Source: Bacteroidota bacterium (GTDB lineage: Bacteria > Bacteroidota > Bacteroidia > Cytophagales > Microscillaceae). Taken from it: 51,552 nucleotides of DNA. The notes beneath the pieces were generated by a model that had not been told where the DNA came from, made no database searches, and saw nothing but the letters and a program-made list of their open reading frames with translations. Positions 15,317 to 23,217 of the stretch are shown here, piece by piece; the stretch's first letter is position 1; each line of letters opens with the position of its first letter. The stretch is taken from positions 1-51,552 of the forward strand of contig RDXZ01000015.1 in assembly GCA_004293265.1 (NCBI GenBank), in the 5' to 3' direction. Made by a program: the position numbers and the translations under genes.

Positions 15317-15952
15317 ATGGACAAATTACAAATTCAACACTCATTTATACAATTTACAATCGAAAATAATCATTTTCCCAAATCTATTGAGGACTTTTCA
15401 GACTATTTAGAAATCTCTACCACAGAATTTTACCAATATTATTCTTCTTTGAAAGATGTTGATAGCGATATTTGGTTGCAAACTTTTTTGGAAACAAAAC
15501 AAAAATTATACGAAACTGAGGTATATCCACAATATTCAGGCAGAGAAAAAGTATTGGCTTTTTATTATACTTGGCTCGAAGTTTTGAAAGAAAATAGAAA
15601 TTTTATATTGATTTCTGCACGTAGAAAGGCTTTTTTAGACCTAAAACCTTATTTTTTAGAAGAATTAAAAAATAATTTTTATGTTTGGTTAAACGATATT
15701 TTATTGGAAGGAAAAGAAACACAAGAAATTTATCAAAGAATGTTTACCGAAAAAATTTATCCAAAAGCTTTTTGGGGACTAACTTTGGGCGTATTGAAGT
15801 TTTGGATAAATGATAACTCTGAAAATTTTGAAAATACTGATATTTTTGTCGAAAAATCTGTTAATTTTTCTTTCGATGCTATCGGAAAAACTTTTTTGGA
15901 CTCAGGAATCGAATTAGGAAAATTCGTTTTTCAACGTTGGTTTAAGTTCTAA
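15317..15952 (+). CDS. TetR-like regulator (Bacteroidota type)
   Basis: The 211-aa, all-helical protein fits the size and layout of TetR-family proteins. The short N-terminal part (IQHSFIQFTIENNHFPKSIE, then DYLEISTTEFYQYYSSLKDV) corresponds to the TetR HTH, with the recognition helix around ISTTEFYQYYSS. The rest is a ligand/dimerisation domain (ARRKAFLDLKPYFLEELKNN; FWGLTLGVLKFWINDNSENF). The HTH is divergent from classical TetR. An in-frame ATG at 15254 would add 21 hydrophobic/basic residues before MDKLQIQHSF, so 15317 is preferred. It is followed by a very strong terminator and appears monocistronic. Target and ligand are unknown. Confidence 0.65.
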   Translation: MDKLQIQHSFIQFTIENNHFPKSIEDFSDYLEISTTEFYQYYSSLKDVDSDIWLQTFLETKQKLYETEVYPQYSGREKVLAFYYTWLEVLKENRNFILISARRKAFLDLKPYFLEELKNNFYVWLNDILLEGKETQEIYQRMFTEKIYPKAFWGLTLGVLKFWINDNSENFENTDIFVEKSVNFSFDAIGKTFLDSGIELGKFVFQRWFKF

Positions 15953-16004
15953 TATTTTTTTATCCTCCAAAAAAAATCAAAAAATATCTTAAAAAAAATA
16001 TCCT

Positions 16005-16070
16005 AAAATTTTGTTGTTGTAAACTCAAATAAAAAAATCTAATATTTGAAAAATACAACAACAAAATTTT
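16005..16070. terminator. long bidirectional hairpin after the TetR-like gene
   Basis: Perfect 17-bp outer arms (AAAATTTTGTTGTTGTA at 16005-16021; complement at 16054-16070) enclose a second inverted pair (TCAAATA/TATTTGA, 16025-16031 and 16043-16049). A T-rich tract follows on the plus strand. This makes a two-tier stem able to stop transcription from the left. Confidence 0.75.
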
Positions 16071-16160
16071 ATTTTTATTCGAAATAAAAATAAAAAAAAC
16101 ATCAAATCACTTCATTTTTAAAGAAAAAAATAGAATTTTTCGATATATTATGAGATAAAC

Positions 16161-16191
16161 TTTGAAATTATTTTTTTTTGTTTTACTTTTG
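16161..16191 (+). promoter_or_regulatory. promoter of the periplasmic-sensor phosphatase gene
   Basis: The -33 TTTG (16161-16164), 19-nt spacer and -7 TACTTTTG (16184-16191) match the Bacteroidota consensus. The leader to the ATG at 16265 is about 70 nt. Confidence 0.65.
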
Positions 16192-16264
16192 GTACAAAAA
16201 TAGTGAATTATTACTAAAAATATATCCTTAAAAAATCAAAAAATATTTTTTATTCAAATAAAAA

Positions 16265-18187
16265 ATGAAAAAACTTTTCTTTTTATCATTTTGTTTTATA
16301 TACTTTGCCTTGAATATCACACTCAAAGCACAAGATAATGCCGTACCTACGAGTTGGGCAAAAGCAAAAAAAGATAAAAAAGGAAAAATTACTATTTATT
16401 ATTATGATGTAAAACCTTTTTTTTATACTGAAGCAGAACAAAGAAAAGGACCCGAAGCAGAACTTATCGAAAATTTTGTTAAATACGTAAAAAGACAATT
16501 TTGGGTAGATTTAGAAGTCGAATACAAAGCCTATGAGGAATTTCCTAAATATTATGAAAAAGTAAAAAATGGTATCTCAGGCGAATTTGGTATCGGCACA
16601 ACTTCTATCACAGAAAAAAGATTAACAGAGGTCAAAATGAGTAACGCTTATTTGCCTGATATTGATGTGATGGTCAATAGCCCCAATTTAGGCATTGCCA
16701 AAGATACAACCGAATGGTTGAAAATGTTTAAAAATGCAAAAGCCGTTACGATTCCTAACTCAACGTTTGAAAAAAAATTATTAGAATTTAAAAAAATAAA
16801 ACCAGATTTAGATTTTACTTATGTACAAAACAGAGGAAAAGTAAGAGAAAAAATATTAGAAAATGATAATCTTTTTGCTTTGTATCCCCTGCCCGACTAT
16901 TTATATTGGCATAAAGAAGGTTCAAACCTCAAAAGACAAACGCTTTTTAGCCTCCAAAGAGAAGGTTATGGCGTAATTATGCCCAAAAAAAGTGATTGGG
17001 ACGGAGTTTTAAATGCTTTTTTAGAAGACGTAAACTTTAAAAAAGAATGGCAAACTATCCTCGAAACACATTTTAGCAAAGAAATTCACCAATTTATCAA
17101 ATCATATAGCGGCGAAAAAAATAAAGAAATGGCTCTTTTATACCACGAAAAAGAACAACAAGGAGCCCAAATAGAAAAAAATCAAACAGCAATGAAATTG
17201 CAAGAAGCAAGACAATCGATGCTTATTTTGATATTGACTATTATCGTTTTGATAATTATTTTGGTAATTGGGCTTATTTTTGTCCAAATTCGAAATAATA
17301 AAGTATTAAAATCAAAAAATAAAGAAATTGAAGCCCAAAAAGAAGAATTAGAAGTCAGTTATAATGTTTTAAATAAACAAAATAGACAAATTACGGATAG
17401 TATAAAAGCCGCCAAATCTATACAATCTGCTATGTTGCCATTCAAACCACGCATCAAATATACATTAGGAGAAGAAAATTTTGTAATTTATAAACCAAAA
17501 GATATTGTTTCTGGTGATTTTTATTGGTTAGGAACTACACCTGCGGTCAAAAATAATGAGATAATTATTGAAAATGAAAAAATATTTGTCGCATTAGCCG
17601 ATTGTACGGGGCATGGAGTTCCCGGTGCGTTTATGAGTATGTTAGGTTATTCGTTTTTGAACGATATTATCAATTCACAAGATATTCATCAGCCTGCAAA
17701 AATTTTAGAAGCATTACACAAAACACTCAGAAAAGCACTTTCGCAAGATGAGGAACAAAACCAAGAAGGAATGGATTTGGCGCTAATTTGTATCGAAAAA
17801 ATAAATAAAATCAATTATAAAGTTTGTTTTGCAGGCGCAAAAAGAAATTTGTTATATTATACTGACAATGAATTGAAAGAAATTCAAGGAGATAGAAAAA
17901 GTATTGGTGGAGCATTTGCAACCGTAGAAAATCGAGAATTTATAGAACATCAAATAGAACTAAAACAATCTGATATGTTATATATTTATTCTGATGGATT
18001 TACTGATGTCGCTAATCCACAAAGAAAAAATTTAGGAAAAAAGAAATTAAAAGAAACTTTGATTGAAAATATACATTTACCTTGCGCCCAACAAAAAGAA
18101 ATATTAAAAGAGTTATTGACTAATTATCAAGCAGGAACAGAACAAAGAGATGATATTACTTTTTGGGGAATAAGATTGACAATGTAA
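16265..18187 (+). CDS. membrane sensor with solute-binding domain and SpoIIE/PP2C phosphatase output
   Basis: The 640-aa protein has a signal peptide (MKKLFFLSFCFIYFALNITL). A family-3 solute-binding-like periplasmic domain follows (~30-290; KITIYYYDVKPFFYTEAEQR, TTSITEKRLTEVKMSNAYLP). A transmembrane helix (~318-342, MLILILTIIVLIIILVIGLI) leads to a coiled coil (~345-385), then a SpoIIE-type PPM phosphatase (~390-640). Metal-binding motifs are DIVSGDFYW, ALADCTGHGVPGAFMSMLG, EGMDLALICI, YIYSDGFTDV and RDDITFWG. It should sense a small periplasmic ligand and dephosphorylate an anti-sigma-factor antagonist or similar Ser/Thr-phosphorylated partner. Its output domain is closely similar to the end of the 1753-aa kinase at 36184. 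It is monocistronic with its own promoter. Confidence 0.88.
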   Translation: MKKLFFLSFCFIYFALNITLKAQDNAVPTSWAKAKKDKKGKITIYYYDVKPFFYTEAEQRKGPEAELIENFVKYVKRQFWVDLEVEYKAYEEFPKYYEKVKNGISGEFGIGTTSITEKRLTEVKMSNAYLPDIDVMVNSPNLGIAKDTTEWLKMFKNAKAVTIPNSTFEKKLLEFKKIKPDLDFTYVQNRGKVREKILENDNLFALYPLPDYLYWHKEGSNLKRQTLFSLQREGYGVIMPKKSDWDGVLNAFLEDVNFKKEWQTILETHFSKEIHQFIKSYSGEKNKEMALLYHEKEQQGAQIEKNQTAMKLQEARQSMLILILTIIVLIIILVIGLIFVQIRNNKVLKSKNKEIEAQKEELEVSYNVLNKQNRQITDSIKAAKSIQSAMLPFKPRIKYTLGEENFVIYKPKDIVSGDFYWLGTTPAVKNNEIIIENEKIFVALADCTGHGVPGAFMSMLGYSFLNDIINSQDIHQPAKILEALHKTLRKALSQDEEQNQEGMDLALICIEKINKINYKVCFAGAKRNLLYYTDNELKEIQGDRKSIGGAFATVENREFIEHQIELKQSDMLYIYSDGFTDVANPQRKNLGKKKLKETLIENIHLPCAQQKEILKELLTNYQAGTEQRDDITFWGIRLTM

Positions 18188-18307
18188 AAAAAATGTTAAA
18201 TAAATATTAAAAAAAATACAATTAGTTATTATTTTTGTTTATTAGATTAAATAATTGTGCTAAAAAAATATCAATAAAAAAGTCATACGTTTTATAAATT
18301 AAAAAAA

Positions 18308-18769
18308 ATGAAAGCAATTAACGTTCTTATTTTGGCAAGTTTGCCATTTTTATTCGGTTTTTCATCAAAGTTAGTTTTTGAAGAAAATAACAAAGTAGTT
18401 TGGGTAACTGATTACGCAAAAGCATTGAAAGATGCTAAAAAATCTAAAAAAACATTGTTGTTAAATTTCACTGGCTCTGATTGGTGCAGTTGGTGTATTC
18501 GTTTGGATAAAGAAGTTTTTGATAAGGCGGCTTTTGTAGAATATGCTAAAAAGAATTTGATTTGTGTAAAATTAGATTTTCCACAAAGAACAAAAGTTTC
18601 ACCTGAAGAAAAAATCCAAAACAATAAGTTGATGAAAAAACACAGTGTAAAAGGTTTTCCAACTATTTTATTGGTTGATGCCAAAGAAAATGTTGTCTTA
18701 CGCACAGGCTACCAAGCAGGTGGCGAAGATGCTTATATTGAACATCTAAAAGAAGCAATGACTAAATAA
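18308..18769 (+). CDS. exported thioredoxin-fold protein (WCSWC)
   Basis: This 153-aa protein has an N-terminal signal peptide (MKAINVLILASLPFLFGFSS) and a thioredoxin fold. The active site is SDWCSWCIRLDKEVF (C60, C63), and the cis-Pro loop is KGFPTILLVD. The CxxC pair and the DKEVF following it fit the DUF255/thioredoxin_7-like periplasmic group, which acts in disulfide reduction or cytochrome maturation in the periplasm. A candidate -7 element TATTTTTG lies at 18230-18237. A hairpin terminator follows. The redox partner is unknown. Confidence 0.85.
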   Translation: MKAINVLILASLPFLFGFSSKLVFEENNKVVWVTDYAKALKDAKKSKKTLLLNFTGSDWCSWCIRLDKEVFDKAAFVEYAKKNLICVKLDFPQRTKVSPEEKIQNNKLMKKHSVKGFPTILLVDAKENVVLRTGYQAGGEDAYIEHLKEAMTK

Positions 18770-18817
18770 TTTTTTTATTTTCAAAAAAATTACTTTGTTG
18801 TTAAAAAAAATAAAAAA

Positions 18818-18846
18818 AACGCTTATATTACTTTTTTATAGGCGTT
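18818..18846 (+). terminator. hairpin after the thioredoxin gene
   Basis: Arms AACGCTTATA (18818-18827) and TTATAGGCGTT (18836-18846) pair with one G-T wobble around a T-rich loop. The hairpin is 49 nt after the thioredoxin stop and ahead of the DUF350 gene. Confidence 0.55.
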
Positions 18847-18900
18847 ACATTTTAATAATTTTCAAAATATTCACTTACTTAAACACAAAACTATTGTATT

Positions 18901-19137
18901 ATGTTTGCAATGTTACTTCTAAACGCTCCTAGCTTAGCAGACGGAGTTATAAATTCTCTTGTTTATTCAGGCTTAGGCTTGGTAATGGCTTTGATTGCTT
19001 ATAAATTGATTGATTTGATTATTCCGGGCAAAATATCTGAACAAATTGGTAAAGAAAACAATGTAGCAATGGCAATCGTTGTAGGTTCTTTGATTTTGGG
19101 GATATGTATTATTATTGCTAAGGTAATTAGTGCTTAG
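18901..19137 (+). CDS. DUF350-family small membrane protein
   Basis: The 78-aa protein consists of two hydrophobic helices (residues ~17-40, INSLVYSGLGLVMALIAYKL, and ~53-76, VAMAIVVGSLILGICIIIAK). The short polar loop between them contains DLIIPGKISEQIGKENN. This is the usual single-repeat form of DUF350/UPF0719, an inner-membrane family of unknown function. It stands alone between the thioredoxin and the restriction-modification genes. Confidence 0.75.
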   Translation: MFAMLLLNAPSLADGVINSLVYSGLGLVMALIAYKLIDLIIPGKISEQIGKENNVAMAIVVGSLILGICIIIAKVISA

Positions 19138-19388
19138 TTATTGATTGGTTTTTACAAATGTAAAATTCTTTAAAAAAATTTTTATAGAAAAAGATGTATT
19201 ATTTTATTAAATCAATATTTCTTTTTTTATAAAAATTTGTTTATTTAGTTATAAATCAAACAACAAATACATAGTTATACAATTTTAAATGATTAAATTG
19301 TTGATAAAAAAAGAAAATAAGATATTTTTATTAATATCTCCATTGATAAAAAATAAGAACAATGAATTTAAAATTTTAGAGTAATAAA

Positions 19389-20276
19389 ATGGAAATTTCC
19401 AATTTTGAAAATAAAGTAATACAAGGCGACTGCTTAGAAGTAATGCAAACACTTCCTGATGGTTGTATTGATATGATTTTGTGTGATTTACCTTATGGAA
19501 CAACACAAAATAAGTGGGATAGTGTTATTGAATTAGATAAACTTTGGAAACAATACGAAAGAATTATCAAAGAGAATGGGGCTATTGTGCTAACTGCACA
19601 AGGCTTATTTACTGCAAAACTAATTTTGAGTAATGAAACATTGTTTAAATATAAGATAGTTTGGATTAAATCTAAACCGACAAATTTTTTAAACGCAAAA
19701 ATACAACCATTGCGTAAGCACGAAGATATTTGTATTTTTTACAAAAAACAGCCAAGTTATACTCCTCAAATGGTAAACGGAGAACCCTATGACAAGGGTA
19801 TAAGAAAAGACCAATATTCAGGAAGTTATGGAGATTTTAAACCTCGTCACGTCAAAAGTAATGGAGAAAGATACCCAAATGATGTTTTATTTTACGATAC
19901 AGAAGAACAAGATTATCAAGATTTTATCTATTGTAAAACTGCGGAAAGTGAAGGAAAAGTATTGCACCCAACACAAAAACCTATTGAATTAGGCAGGTAT
20001 CTAATCAAAACTTACAGCCAAGAAAACGATATTATACTTGATAATGCTTGTGGAAGTGGTAGTTTTTTATTGTCTGCAATTTTAGAAAATAGAAGATTTA
20101 TAGGTATTGAAAAAAATGAAAATGTGCTTTTGCACAAAAAAGAGCCTATTGATTATATTGAAATATGCAATCAAAGAATTGTAAAAGCACAAAAGCAAAT
20201 AGATGATTTTAAACGTACCTTAACATTATTCACAGAACCTTTAACCAAATACGAAACCATAAATGAAATTAAATGA
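19389..20276 (+). CDS. DNA adenine-N6 methyltransferase (beta class)
   Basis: The 295-aa protein has motif IV DLPYGT (D33-Y36) near the N-terminus. The target-recognition region is in the middle (NFLNAKIQPLRKHEDICIFY ... NGERYPNDVLFY). SAM-binding motif I, LDNACGSGSFLLSAI (~217-230), follows near the C-terminus. That IV-TRD-I order defines beta-class amino-methyltransferases, and DLPY points to N6-adenine. LHPTQKPIELGRYLIKTYS is motif X-like. Its last 14 bases overlap the start of the nuclease-methyltransferase gene, so the two are translationally coupled and form one restriction-modification locus. The recognition sequence cannot be read. Confidence 0.88.
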   Translation: MEISNFENKVIQGDCLEVMQTLPDGCIDMILCDLPYGTTQNKWDSVIELDKLWKQYERIIKENGAIVLTAQGLFTAKLILSNETLFKYKIVWIKSKPTNFLNAKIQPLRKHEDICIFYKKQPSYTPQMVNGEPYDKGIRKDQYSGSYGDFKPRHVKSNGERYPNDVLFYDTEEQDYQDFIYCKTAESEGKVLHPTQKPIELGRYLIKTYSQENDIILDNACGSGSFLLSAILENRRFIGIEKNENVLLHKKEPIDYIEICNQRIVKAQKQIDDFKRTLTLFTEPLTKYETINEIK

Positions 20277-23145
20277 AAGGGCTTGGGCAGGGCAAATTAT
20301 TGCTTGGATTAAAGAACTTGTAGCCAATGGAAAAACCATTTTTCAAGACGCAACAAATGATGCAGGCATAAAATTAGACTCAGGAAAAACTAAATTCCCT
20401 GATATTTTGCTTTTTACTGATAAAATTTCAGGTATTATTTTCAACGGTTGGGAATTAAAATTTCCTGATACGAGTGCAGATGATAACGAAATGCTTGTTA
20501 ATGCCTTAGAAAAAGCAGAAAAGTTAAAATCTAATTCCTTTGTAACTTGGAACGGAACACAGGCTATTATTTGGCTGATAGAGAACGGAAAATACGAACT
20601 TTCTTCACTCAAAAAACTAAAAATTTATCCACAAGAGCCTGATATTACCACAAGAAAAGATTTAGCAGAAAATATAAATTATCAAAAACACGAGCCAAAA
20701 TTAAAAGTACGTTTGGCAGAAATTATACACGATTTAGAAGTGCTTTATCAGAATGGAGATTTAAAAGTTGCTATAAACATTTCCGATAATATCATAACAG
20801 CCATAAAACAAACATCTGAGTATATTTTTCCACAATTCAAAAATGAAATAAACGAACTCAAAGCAGATAACGAAGATTTTAGAGATGAATTTAACAAATG
20901 GAAAATTTTAGAAAGTGCTACCCTGAAAATATTAGCAAGTTCATCAAGACGAGTAGTAAACATTGATCCTGAATTAGTTTTGGCAAATTTTGTTTATTAC
21001 AAACTAATTGGTAAAATTCTCTTTTATCTTACTCTTTCTGAAAATCTATCGGGTAAGGTTGGGAAATTGACTTTTACAACAGAAAAAGACACTAAAAATC
21101 AGTTAAATAACTTTTTTAATCAGGCTAAAAAAATTGATTATCAAGCAGTCTTTGATAGTGATTTTACGGATAAAATACCATTTAACGAAAATATAGACAA
21201 ACTATTATTCAAACTCATTTCAGTTTTCAATGAATTTGATTTTAAGGTTTTGCCTAACGAAGTAATAGGTTACATTCTTGAAAATCTTGTACCCAAAGAA
21301 GAAAAACAACAATTTGGGCAGTATTTTACACCCGAAAAATTGGCTTATTTAGTGGCTTTTCCTGCTATCAAAAACCGTAATTATGTAGTTTTTGACCCTA
21401 CATCAGGCACAGGAACATTTTTGAATGTATTTTACAAGATTCTGAAATATTACGGAACAAAAACACACCAACAAATCTTAGCACAAATTTTTGGTAATGA
21501 TATTTCGCACTTTCCTGCGGTTTTGTCAGTGATAAATCTTTATAAACAAGAAGTTCACAACCTTGCCAATTTTCCAAGAGTTACAAGAGCAGATATTTTT
21601 AATTTGTTGCCTAAGCAGGTTATCAAAATTCCCGATAATGTGAATATTGATAAACTCAATGATGTGCAAATTCCTGAATTTGATGCTATTATTAGCAATT
21701 TTCCATTTATTCAACAAGAAGACATACCCAACAATGTACTTTCTGCATACTTCCGAAAAGAGTTTCAGAACACACAAAAAGCGTTTTTAAATGGGGCAAA
21801 TTTTGAGATAAATGAGAGAAGCGACTACTATATTTATTACTTTTATCATTCTCTCAAATTCTTGAAAGATAACGGTTATTTGTCTGCCATTACGTCTAAT
21901 GCTTGGCTTGGTAAAAATTATGGTTTGCAGTTCAAACAATTTTTGTTGGACAATTTTCACATTCAATACATTGTAAAGAGTAATGCAGAACATTGGTTTA
22001 AAGATAGTAAAGTAAGTACAATTTTTGTCGTTTTACGTAAAGCCAAAAATAATACAAAGCCTACAAAATTTGTAACTTTTAACTTTAAAATTGACACACA
22101 ATTTACTGATTTACAGCAAATTGAAAATTTTTATACTGAAATTGCAAACTGCGAAATCTCTGCAAATTGGACACAAGACCAACAATTTAAAACGGTTTAT
22201 TATGCCAAAGACGGAAGTGCAAGAGTTAGCATTGTAGAAAAAAATTATTTAGAAAACTCTTTGGAAACCCAAGAAAATTGGGCAATCAATTTCATTGCAC
22301 AAAGCCCACTTTCAGTTTTTGATAAGTTTTTAATCAACCCTTTTCCTACACTCATAGACTCAGGGCGTGGCACGAGAACAGGTTGGGATAAAATGCACAT
22401 TATCAGCAAAGAAGAACAAAAAACACTTCAAATTGAAAACGACTTTTTACAACCTATTTTAAAATCAAGCACCGATATAGAAAGCATTTTACACAGTAAA
22501 CAATTAGTTGATTTTTTGTTTATTTGCGATAAGTCAGAAACAGATTTGAAAAGTAAGTATCCAAATGCTTACAAATGGGTAAAAAAGTGGGAAAAAGAAA
22601 CCAATAATAAAGGTGAATTGTTAGCAGATATTTTTGCAAAAAGAAAACCATTTTGGTACACTTTGAAAGCGGAAGAAACTACAAATATTTTCATTTCTAT
22701 CAATCCAAACGAAAAGCTATTTTTCAGTTTTACAACCAAAGAAATAGGTTTAAATCAACGCTTGGTAGCCATACGAGCAGATAAAGATACGGAACTAATT
22801 ACAGCATTGCTGAACTCAATCTTAAGTTTGTTAATTGTAGAACTTAACGGAGTTTCAAGAAATTTAGGTGCGTTAGACCTAAATGCAGATTTTTTTAAAA
22901 CTAAAATGAAAATATTAAATCCTAACTTACTGAAAGACAAGCAAAAACAAGATATTTTAGCAAGTTTTGCAAGTATCAAAAACAGACCTGTTGAAAGTTA
23001 CAAAACAGAGTTTCAGCGACAAGACCGACAAAATTTTGATAATACAATTTTAAAAACTTTTGGTTTTGATACAAAAATTCTCAAACAACTTTACGAAATT
23101 CTAATGGAAACCATAGAAAACCGAGTGGAAATGAAAAATAGGTAG
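20263..23145 (+). CDS. type IIG-like fusion of PD-(D/E)XK nuclease and N6-adenine methyltransferase
   Basis: This 960-aa protein starts with a candidate PD-(D/E)XK nuclease fold (FPDILLF, D47; GWELKFP, E64 and K66). A helical linker is followed by a gamma-class methyltransferase core: FGQYFTPEKLAYLV, motif I FDPTSGTGTFL (~376-386), GNDISHFPAVLSVINLY, and motif IV SNFPFIQQ (~477-484). The C-terminal ~350 residues look like a target-recognition domain (GRGTRTGWDKMHIISKEEQK; LNGVSRNLGALDLNADFF). This is the architecture of type IIG restriction enzymes. Motif IV reads NFPF where NPPF/Y is usual. It overlaps the upstream methyltransferase by 14 nt, which would supply extra protective methylation. 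Nuclease activity is inferred from motifs. Confidence 0.82.
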   Translation: MKLNERAWAGQIIAWIKELVANGKTIFQDATNDAGIKLDSGKTKFPDILLFTDKISGIIFNGWELKFPDTSADDNEMLVNALEKAEKLKSNSFVTWNGTQAIIWLIENGKYELSSLKKLKIYPQEPDITTRKDLAENINYQKHEPKLKVRLAEIIHDLEVLYQNGDLKVAINISDNIITAIKQTSEYIFPQFKNEINELKADNEDFRDEFNKWKILESATLKILASSSRRVVNIDPELVLANFVYYKLIGKILFYLTLSENLSGKVGKLTFTTEKDTKNQLNNFFNQAKKIDYQAVFDSDFTDKIPFNENIDKLLFKLISVFNEFDFKVLPNEVIGYILENLVPKEEKQQFGQYFTPEKLAYLVAFPAIKNRNYVVFDPTSGTGTFLNVFYKILKYYGTKTHQQILAQIFGNDISHFPAVLSVINLYKQEVHNLANFPRVTRADIFNLLPKQVIKIPDNVNIDKLNDVQIPEFDAIISNFPFIQQEDIPNNVLSAYFRKEFQNTQKAFLNGANFEINERSDYYIYYFYHSLKFLKDNGYLSAITSNAWLGKNYGLQFKQFLLDNFHIQYIVKSNAEHWFKDSKVSTIFVVLRKAKNNTKPTKFVTFNFKIDTQFTDLQQIENFYTEIANCEISANWTQDQQFKTVYYAKDGSARVSIVEKNYLENSLETQENWAINFIAQSPLSVFDKFLINPFPTLIDSGRGTRTGWDKMHIISKEEQKTLQIENDFLQPILKSSTDIESILHSKQLVDFLFICDKSETDLKSKYPNAYKWVKKWEKETNNKGELLADIFAKRKPFWYTLKAEETTNIFISINPNEKLFFSFTTKEIGLNQRLVAIRADKDTELITALLNSILSLLIVELNGVSRNLGALDLNADFFKTKMKILNPNLLKDKQKQDILASFASIKNRPVESYKTEFQRQDRQNFDNTILKTFGFDTKILKQLYEILMETIENRVEMKNR

Positions 23146-23165
23146 TTAATATTACTCAAAAAAAA

Positions 23166-23195
23166 ATCTTATAATTCAAAAAAATCTTATAATTC
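23166..23195. repeat. two-copy tandem repeat ATCTTATAATTC (18-bp period)
   Basis: ATCTTATAATTC occurs at 23166-23177 and 23184-23195 within A-rich DNA, between the restriction gene stop and the spermidine synthase start. It is possibly slippage, or a promoter-region duplication. Confidence 0.6.
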
Positions 23196-23217
23196 AAAAA
23201 AAATAAAACTAAAAAAA

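Larger units (their letters stand above)
15953..16264. other. 312-nt intergenic region: terminator plus promoter
   Basis: This AT-rich gap contains the large hairpin at 16005-16070 and the consensus promoter at 16161-16191 for the SpoIIE phosphatase gene. I see no small open frame with support and no RNA gene in it. Confidence 0.6.

Noticed and set aside
19150-19165. Short palindrome TTTTACAAATGTAAAA after the DUF350 gene as a terminator
   Set aside because: The arms are short with a 2-nt loop and no T tract; too weak to list as a feature.
23161-23200. Tandem ATCTTATAATTC repeat as a CRISPR or phase-variation tract
   Set aside because: There are only two copies, no spacers, and they lie outside coding sequence; simple duplication is enough.
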